Shown: positions 56,101-64,000 of the stretch, piece by piece | Layout of the letters: the number at the start of each line of letters is the position of its first letter | Position numbering within the stretch: the stretch's first letter is position 1 | Source: Lineus longissimus | Taxonomy: Eukaryota; Nemertea; Pilidiophora; Heteronemertea; Lineidae | Direction of reading: 5' to 3' | Assembly (NCBI RefSeq): GCF_910592395.1 | Contig: NC_088315.1 | Span: 2,501 to 66,500 of the forward strand | Length of the DNA stretch: 64,000 nucleotides | Notes under the pieces: model-generated | The model's database searches: none | What the model was told of the DNA's origin: nothing | Seen by the model: the letters and a program-made list of their open reading frames with translations, nothing else | Translations under genes and position numbers: made by a program

Positions 56101-59100
56101 CGAATAAGCGATTTCTTCTTCTCTATTTCCGTGTCATGCGAATGAGATTGACAGCTATACAAAAGTGTACCGGTGTGGAGAGGACGGATTCCGACTGGAT
56201 GAACACAGACGTGTGGTTCAATAACGCCTTCCACAAGAACCATCGCCTCACTGGTTATTCAAGGGAGGATTTAGATATCGTCGAGTTTTTACTCCTTGCC
56301 AATATTTCGGTAGATTGAGTAAGCAAAAGGTTCAAGGTTGGTACTATTGAAGCGTACCCTTTGCGCAAAATAGGAGATATTCTTGGTAGCACACTACGCA
56401 ATAGAGAGGAAGTCTTGTTTGAACCTCACCTGCGCTGTCAGCGTTTGCGCAATAGAGGAAGTGCTCTTTGTAGCTGGACAGGCCTTATCATTGCCAATCA
56501 TGAAGTGGCTGTGATCATTGTGTTCGTTTGTCATTTTCTGATTTCTTTACTCCATCACCTTATCGGCCGGCCGTATTTCGTATGGCCACAAGTACTCATA
56601 AGACACCATAATCCGAATAAACCAACAAAGTGGGCGGCGGGAAATCATGATAAGAAAATAGCATTCTATAGTCAGCAAGTCTGCTTCTGCAATTCCCGAC
56701 TTCAACAAACGTATCATTTCCTTTGATTTAAATTAACTTGGTGAGATTAGTTTCGCCATATGCTTGAGATTTACTTTAGCCTCTGCAAATTCTTCCTCTA
56801 ATCCGTAATCGATACATTCGCTATGCCCGAGAGCATCGATAAGGTTAGACGCATGGTAGGTGGGGTTAATTACCAAACTAGGTACCCCTGCTAGTTCTGA
56901 GGTAAAGGTCAGGTTGTAACACTCCTTCGACACCTTGGAACTGTTTTTACTTCAAGGTCTGATTGATTTACTCCAAACAAAATAGGCCTACTTTATGACC
57001 TTCACTATCATTACTTTATTGATTCCACGGACTACATTTCAAATCGATACCTTCTAGGTTGTTTATATCTCACAGATGATCACCACTGACTTTCAATGGA
57101 AAACGCCTGATTTTTCTATACAACTGCGGCTATCTGGAGCCGACTTCGTCCTTTTCATTTGATCAATTTTACAGATAACCTACAGCATTCATCTCACTTT
57201 GATTCCTCATCTATATAAGCATGGTCATGGGAAAAGCAAGAGTGGTGTAACTTATCTGTGTCTTATCAGCATCAGACATGGCGGCGATGGTAACCCGGTA
57301 TTCGTAGGGTTAAGACTTAAACCGCCCTCCTGCTGATTATAAGTTAAGGTAGAAGTATGGTTCCATCAACTACTTATTTTTTTTCGGACCGTTCATGTCA
57401 GATGATCCCGACATGAACAGAAAGTGCATCAACTTATCACATTAAGACGGTGTTTTTTATTGAAGATTTGTCGACTGCAAACTTGTAAGACGAAAAAATG
57501 TCTAACTGATCTTGATCTGTTGGTCAGTGGAACCAGAGGTGCTTTCGAATAACGGTTAAACATAATGAGGAAACATACTTGTTAAATATGAACTAATACC
57601 ACATGAGTCAATTATCATACAAGGAACTCATGCCGATTCTGAGTAAAAAAGTGAGGTCTCACACCAGCAACACCTTCTTTGTCGGAGAAGTTGGAATTTT
57701 CTCGAAATGTAAAATTCTGCTAACAAAGGCCAATTATAATTATCATTCTTAAGACTGTTGAGAATACCCGCCTACCCCTGTCGGCAGCTAACTAGCTGAA
57801 ATGTATTAAACTATTTGACTTCTGAACAACCTGCCGTCCCTGAAAACTAACCAGAGAAAATATGTTTTGAAATCTGAAGTGTTGGCAGGTACGGCATTTC
57901 CTTATCCAGGATGTAAGTTTATTTAAAAGCCAGACCCTTCTCTTTGCAGAAACCCTCAGCTTGGCTTGCTTTTATAACGATTCACATTGATTTTGGTTCT
58001 ACATTTCACCCACGATACAAACCTCACCTTCTCCTGCCTAGATCGACTAGAAAACCTTTTAGCCGTGCACTTGTTGAGAAAAGAATACGAAAAAAGAATG
58101 CCGCCGCTATTTCTTCGATTCTGGTCAGAGCGGAAGCTAGAAAGAAAGCACCTCCTGAGAAGAAGAGTAGATGAATTGCCCAGAATAAAGCTCTCCTGCT
58201 TGGATAAGATCTGGTGCGGGAGGCTTAGGGCAGTTGGAAAGCCGGCTCAGTGGCCACACACATCCCATTAGTTCATCCCGCGGGGCTCTCAGTACAAAAT
58301 GGTAACAGCAAAGCCTTTCTTAAGGAGGCGCGAGCTCGTTTCGATGTCAATATTGCCATCAGTAGCAAGAATATGAAGAGACAAGGATAAGTTTTTATCA
58401 AGGTTTCGCTGAGACCAGAGATTGGTCTGTAAGGTCTCGCAAAGCTACTGGGGCTCACGGCTAAGAACCCACTAAACGGACTCTGAGATAAACATGGTGA
58501 AGGCGGAAAAAGCTAAGTCAAGTAACGTCTATTGCATGTTTTCTCTTTCTTGATGATGTTAAACGTAAATGACTGTGTATGTCGTATAGAGATCAGGTGG
58601 GCATTTGGGCATTCAAAGCAGATGCCAAAGAGCTTTGATTGTCCGAAGGACAACTAGAGGAGATGCATGCCCGTCGATATGAGAGGTAGAGAACTTTACC
58701 ATCAGAACCGCCAGCACAGTGACAGGAGGTGAGCTCAATACGGCTTAAGATCGGGTTTCCTAGTTTAGTGTTCGTCATCTGGCCTATCCAGAGGAAGTTA
58801 GGGGTTATGATGGCTTCTCCGGCACTCACACTTGTTTCTGTCAGCGCAAACATAGACCCCTAATCTCCTCACGATTCTAACAGCCATGTTCTTGATGCCA
58901 CCCAAGCGATCAATGGCAATGGTGCATCAACACTCTATCACAACCATTATGATAACTGGTGGTAGAACCAGTGATACCTCACTCTATCTTTTGCCAAATG
59001 CAAGGAATTAGCACATGTGACAATTTGCCTCTCTTTTTCTTGGTAATTTCATTTACACCTACAAGATAAACCAATTAGGATGTGCAGCAGGGCTCGTGGC

Positions 59101-62012
59101 GGTAGATCATTCTTTGAGGTGGGAACGTTCATCTTAGTCTCGGGGGAGCTACTATGGAGATGATGAGCGAGTCGTGTTGCGACTGCTTCATCGCAAAGCT
59201 TTTTTTCCATGGTTGAGGCAATATATCCTGATCAAGCACAAGAGGTAACGGAAGCATACGAGAGGCGGTTAAGGGAGGAGATTTTACCAGTTAGACCTGG
59301 TGTGTTTGTTTCCAATAGGAATATGAGCCTTTTATGCGTAGTACTCGGTGTGTTGTACCACACAACTATATCCCCTGACAAACCATCCTGAGCCAGGCTA
59401 TGGAGAATTCCATTATAGTCATCGCGGTCAGTGCGTATTTTCCCTATCACCGAAGGTAAAGCAACGTTGGGGATATCTTGTCATTGGATGTTTGGCATAC
59501 ACTCTTTCCCACATTTCGCGCTCATAACGCAAGCAATAACCATGCATCCGGTCTCAGAGAAACCCAAGGGTCGACTTGACGGCGAGAGGTTCAGTATCAT
59601 TACCGACAAATACGCAAGAAAAATAGACATACATTGGAATCTTGAATGCCTATGATTTGTCTAGATGTGAAAGGGGACCCAGAGCAATCCACTAATACAG
59701 AGTACTTAGCTGACTACTTTATTAGCTCTTCCGTTTTGAGGCGTTTGTACTCTGAAAGCCCAACGACCCCGGTGTACCATTCCGAGGATTTAATAACTGG
59801 TGTCGACCTTCACCACGAACCCAAGGGCTCCATCCTCCTTTGAAAAGGTTTCCAATCACTTCATTTAGACGGATGTTCATCGCGTTTCACAATACGGAGA
59901 CAAAGTGATTAATCAACAAATCCTCCAATCTCAACAATATTCAAGGTGTGGCGGTGTTCCTTCAGGAATACTGACCGGACATTGACAATATGCAACCCCA
60001 TGTCAACCGTCAAGAGTAGTGTAGGAAGGCAGCACTGATGAGATACCGACGAGCGCAAATTAGTTTGGACACGTCCGGGGGGACTGACTGACTCGAACAA
60101 GCTCTCCACGGTGAGGCTGCTTGATTGACGTCGCCCGGCCGCCTGAAATGAAGCGACCAGCCCACTACGTGACAGGGTTGACAACCATGCATGAAGCCGT
60201 CTACCTTCACTGTCACTTTTGTTGACCGCTGTCTTCAGAATTGTGACTTGTTGGAATAGCTGCATCATACAAAGATCCGCTGCGGCGTGTAATGAACATA
60301 TTGAAGCATGAAGGCTCAGATTCAATGGTTTGGTTTCCGTGAAGGGCGAAGAAAATGACAAATTACGAGGTGTGTGCATGAAGGTGAATGAAATATTCGA
60401 GAGTCCTCAAAAGGACACCGAGCAACTTTGTAAATTAGCTGCCCCATTGTATAAAAGGAACTTAAAATAGCGATGAAACCGGTGGAAAATCTCTCAACGC
60501 CAAATTGAATATTGTTGCTTGGCCAGGAACAGTTAGTTATTTGTAAGTTGGAGACAGAAGAAGAGACATTACCTATTGTAGAACAGAATCAACAAAAACT
60601 GCTGTGTTTGGACATTGCCGAAACAATAAAACATGGAGCAGTTCGATAATAAAATATCATGAAATTTTCAATCAGGCTTTTCGAAGCCAGATTACTAGTA
60701 TATTCCTTCAATAAAAGACATTTGTTAATTTCAACCTCAAACGTGGAAAAATCTCCTGATAACAGCCACTTAATCGCATTAACCACTACTTGGCTGCATA
60801 TAGCTCGTAGCGGCGATTGCTCAGATGAGAAATTAGATTAAGTCGTGCACGCTTTTTTTGTTTCAGCATGTCATTTTGGAAGGAATCTGGACTATTCGAG
60901 TGAACTGATGCGAGCAGGGTGATTAAAATGAATGGATTGTGCATACATTCAACCCTCTGTACGAGATGAGCGAGGGGAAACCTGCCGTGTCACCTCCGCA
61001 CCGGCCCTGTTATGCACTGTCGATGACCTAATGTCAGTCACCAGATCAAACTACACTGTATATTATTCTTCTACCATTATTATCAAATGCCACTTTCGTA
61101 GAAATGTAGCAAGTTGAAATTCCACGATAAACATGTGCTTGATTACTATTATGCGTGATGGTATTACGCCGCTACATTCCGCCCCACCCATCTTCAGTCT
61201 CACAAACATCAATGCAACCATTAGGTAATGGATTTCTTTCCAACTCTCGCCAACAACACGTGATAAAGGAGGTTAAGAGAGAAATAGCTACATTTCAAGC
61301 AGCCTCATTCTCGCACTTAAACCTACTTAGAAGCGTGAGTGAGTGCGGTATTCACTTTCCACTATTCACTTGGTTACTGTGGTTGTATAGGGTGCATGGT
61401 ACATGGGGTCAGAACACCCATGTCTAGCAAACCCCAAGAAACATAACACCGTTCGCCGGCCTTGTGTGCTTAAAGCTCTTGAGATGGAGCACTCAATTGT
61501 TGAAGCCCAGGCATATTTCCCCCAACTCTTATCAATAGCGCAAAACTGCCGCACCTCCCGCAACTACATCCACCGGTAAAGCACAGTTGACATCGTTCGC
61601 TGGCTGAGCCATCCGAGCGCTTTAAATCCACCCGAACGACTGTCTTAGCTTTGTCATGGTAATAACAGTAATAAGATTGACGCTGATTGGATAAAAATCG
61701 TTCGATCGACAACAAGTTTTAGAGTGAATCAGATGGTAAATGTTTACGGAATGTATCCTTCTCATCAAAACACACTACAATTCATTAGTAAAAGAGGATC
61801 CTTCGCTAATTGATTACCAAGGTTACATGTCGGAAGCTAGCTTTAGGAGATCTTTTCAAAGATTAGCCCAATTTTGTCAGGAATTATCTGATTTTTACAT
61901 CTTTTTCGGTACAATTCAAGGAAGACATCGCGCACTTATCCGATTTTACAACAATAACATCATCGAGGTATATCATGAAATGAGAGAATCCCAAAAGAAT
62001 GCATCAGCATAA
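56101..62012 (+). pseudogene. Tract of broken coding-like frames, origin unknown
   Basis: Between about 56.1 and 62.0 kb the + strand repeatedly shows frames of 40-90 codons with balanced composition that end at isolated stops or shift frame. Examples begin near 56136, 57944, 59209, 59431, 59646, 60659, 61155 and 61740. A 156-codon frame on the - strand (59909-60379) is the longest. No family was recognised and no splice pattern joins the pieces. A decayed intron-poor insertion (element or DNA virus) would fit; so would chance in moderately GC-balanced DNA. Confidence 0.25.
61740..62012 (+). other. Unassigned 90-codon open frame
   Basis: An ATG-initiated frame with a largely helical, aromatic-rich composition (FRRSFQRLAQFCQELSDFYI) ends at TAA. 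There is no known domain, no signal peptide and no visible splice sites. It is the most protein-like single frame in the right end of the window but remains unproven. Confidence 0.2.
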
Positions 62013-62049
62013 CACTTGCTTCTTGGTGCACGTGTTAAAGGGCGACACT

Positions 62050-62190
62050 CGAGGTCAGGGTTTCCCCCAGAGGGGGGGCAAGGGGGGCAGTTGCCCCCCC
62101 TAAATTGTCCAAAAACAGGCAAAATTTGTTGTTTTGACCAGGATTTTCTGCAAAATTATGGTTTTGCCCCCCCTTGAATTTATTTCTGGC
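62050..62190. repeat. G/C-tract inverted repeat
   Basis: GGGGGGGCAAGGGGGGCAGT runs straight into TGCCCCCCCT, a near-perfect hairpin, and a second TTGCCCCCCCTT occurs about 70 bp later. This looks like a small dispersed or foldback element; its G-runs could also form a quadruplex. Confidence 0.55.
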
Positions 62191-63311
62191 AGAAACACTG
62201 GAGGTTTTAAAAAGCTTTCAATGGTTTTTCGTCCCACATGCAGCCCGAAGAGGGTTTTCAGGAAAGTGAAAACCCTTCAGAGGTTTTGATCATCTAAAAA
62301 ACCATTTCTGCTTTTGAACTTAACCTTTTTAGGAGGAGAAAAAGCCGGGAAAGTGTTACAGGTATATCCCTGGTAACGTCATGAACAAAACAAATGTTAT
62401 GGCAGCCAGGCTTTTTTACGGCATCCACATACTGACAAACATTCTAAACTACAATGGCGTTTTGATAGCAGAGATTAACCAGAGGCATCGTTAATCCGAA
62501 ACTAATCTCATAGATATATTTTGGCCATAAGTCACCGGTAAATAAAGCCATAAAGATAACACCCTAAACTATTTTAGCATCACACCAATGTTGAACGACC
62601 AATACTGCCCAATGTTAAGCCTGGCTTCAGACCAGTTAAGCCGTTTTCTATCCTATATGGTTAAACTAACAACATGTCAATAACTAATCATGGTGACCAC
62701 TTATTGATAATTTGAAAATAAACACAGTCCATATTGATTGCCTTGGAAACCATCATGAGTAAAGACACTTCTCCATCTCGTCCATCGCGATAACCTATTT
62801 GGGGTAATTGGTGAAATCTCGAGGGAATATACCGTTAATCCAGGGCGAGCCCACCAGAGGCAGGCACTAATCCTTAACTGAAATATGTCTGATTTCTTTA
62901 TTAACCGTATGATTCAGGGCGTCAGATTGCTCGAGGTTAGGTGCTGTTGCCAATGATAGTGGATAATAAAGTGATATTGGTTGATTCGGGATATTGAATG
63001 GTTGGCTCCGAAACAGGAACTTGGGGATTGAAAGCACTTAAGGTGAACAGAGATGGGCTGTCCAACTTATCAATGAGATGAATATGTTATTATTTTCCCA
63101 AACACACAATAATACTTTGTTATACACGCCTCATACCTTCTTTATTCTTCGTTACCTAGATTCACGTTTTTCGTGATTCACGTTCACCCTTCATATGTTT
63201 TTATACATCATGTTTTTATGTGATATAAGCAATCAGGATGAAGCGCAACAAAGGAAAAATGACGATTTTTCGTGTTGGCCCCGACTGAAGTAGCATGGAG
63301 ACAAACATGTC
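62191..63311. other. No gene recognised
   Basis: AT-rich sequence with only short frames. Small word duplications such as AAACCCTTCAGAGGTTTTGA near 62270 are the only structure seen. Confidence 0.4.
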
Positions 63312-63514
63312 ATTATAAGCAGCACTGTGCATGCACGTGGAACATGCAACCTTCTGTGTCACTGTAAGCAGCACTGTGCATGCACGTGGAACATGCAACC
63401 TTCTGTGTCACTGTAAGCAGCACTGTGCATGCACGTGGAACATGCAACCTTCTGTGTCACTGTAAGCAGCACTGTGCATGCACGTGGAACATGCAACCTT
63501 CTGTGTCACTGTCA
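63312..63514. repeat. 49-bp minisatellite, 4 copies
   Basis: Units start GCAGCACTGTGCATGCACGT and repeat every 49 bp from 63319. Each contains the GCATGC and CACGTG palindromes. The remaining sequence to 64000 shows nothing further. Confidence 0.93.
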
Positions 63515-64000
63515 GTGTCTGTTCATTTCATTCGTCATGAAAGTGGGAAGAGAACAACATTTCCTTTCTTCGTTCACTCGATGGTTAGAAAGCCTTCTGC
63601 GCTTTCAGATAAAAATGTCTCTTTTGATCGGTGTTTTTCACGTAAGACACGATTACTCCAGAGATGTTACTAGATGACACGTTCAAGTCTGCAGCCGTCA
63701 TTTCTTGCCTCTCAATCAACCAACCAGAAACCAAACTGTCACATTAAACGACAGGTTCCCTAATTAAAAGTTGATTATTTAATGCAGCTTCGGAGCCAAG
63801 TCATATAAATCTGTCATAAATATCACGTTTAAAAGAAGGCTGCGAGCAACTTCATAATGCATGCTCTTTCTTGATGGATTCTGTTTTTACTCGGTTGGTA
63901 GGGCGAGCAATGAACAAAGGTTTGAAACAATACCTAATGTATCATAACTTGAATTTATAAGAGACCTTCGAGGAATGCAAGACATTACTTGACGGAGACA

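Noticed and set aside
56101-62012. Calling the tract an endogenous virus
   Set aside because: No viral family signature was recognised; the pieces could equally be chance frames or an old transposon.

Overview
The window is animal nuclear DNA that starts at a chromosome end. Bases 1-276 are a perfect CCCTAA telomere array, followed by about 0.9 kb of degenerate subtelomeric repeat. Genes are split by GT-AG introns and sit in a sea of minisatellites. Several minisatellites have units that span an exon-intron junction. Arrays of this kind (called 'mirage minisatellites', recalled from work on the amphioxus Adh locus) make a cephalochordate (Branchiostoma) the best guess. This is inference; another invertebrate with TTAGGG telomeres cannot be excluded.

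Three protein-coding genes are well supported. (1) A Shaw/Kv3-like voltage-gated potassium channel, + strand, 5133-8125, three exons, 478 codons from the first usable ATG. (2) A patatin-type phospholipase with a candidate N-myristoylation start and a pair of EF-hands, + strand, 10238-19374 or 19716, twelve or thirteen exons, 505 or 547 residues. (3) A GABA-B receptor subunit 2-like class C GPCR, - strand, 45630 down to about 28113, possibly to 22153. At least 19 exons are in perfect phase and cover most of the ligand-binding domain, all seven membrane segments, a coiled coil and the tail. The N-terminal signal/LB1 exon(s) were not found and must lie to the right of 45630 or outside the window.

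Layout: 1-1215 telomere and subtelomere; 1216-5088 intergenic with a 78-bp minisatellite and a tyrosine-recombinase-like relic; 5089-8125 Kv channel; 8126-10237 intergenic with a 33-bp array; 10238-19716 patatin/EF-hand gene; 19717-28112 mainly repeats (64-bp array, a candidate tail exon, a triplicated U2-snRNA-like word, a CT-rich 55-57-bp array); 28113-45630 GABA-B receptor, with a PIF/Harbinger-like deletion derivative and a 2.4-kb TIR element in its introns; 45631-64000 no confirmed gene, only minisatellites, a dispersed AT-rich repeat and a tract of broken coding-like frames at about 56-62 kb.

The most unusual signal is that at least five splice junctions in all three genes lie inside tandem duplications. 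The patatin exon 5 donor is present about 10 times with the catalytic Asp motif, one GABA-B donor 8 times, one GABA-B acceptor about 23 times, the Kv exon 2 donor about 3 times in decayed form, and the patatin exon 11 donor 2 times. The three genes are functionally unrelated as far as can be seen; neighbourhood at a telomere is the only visible link.
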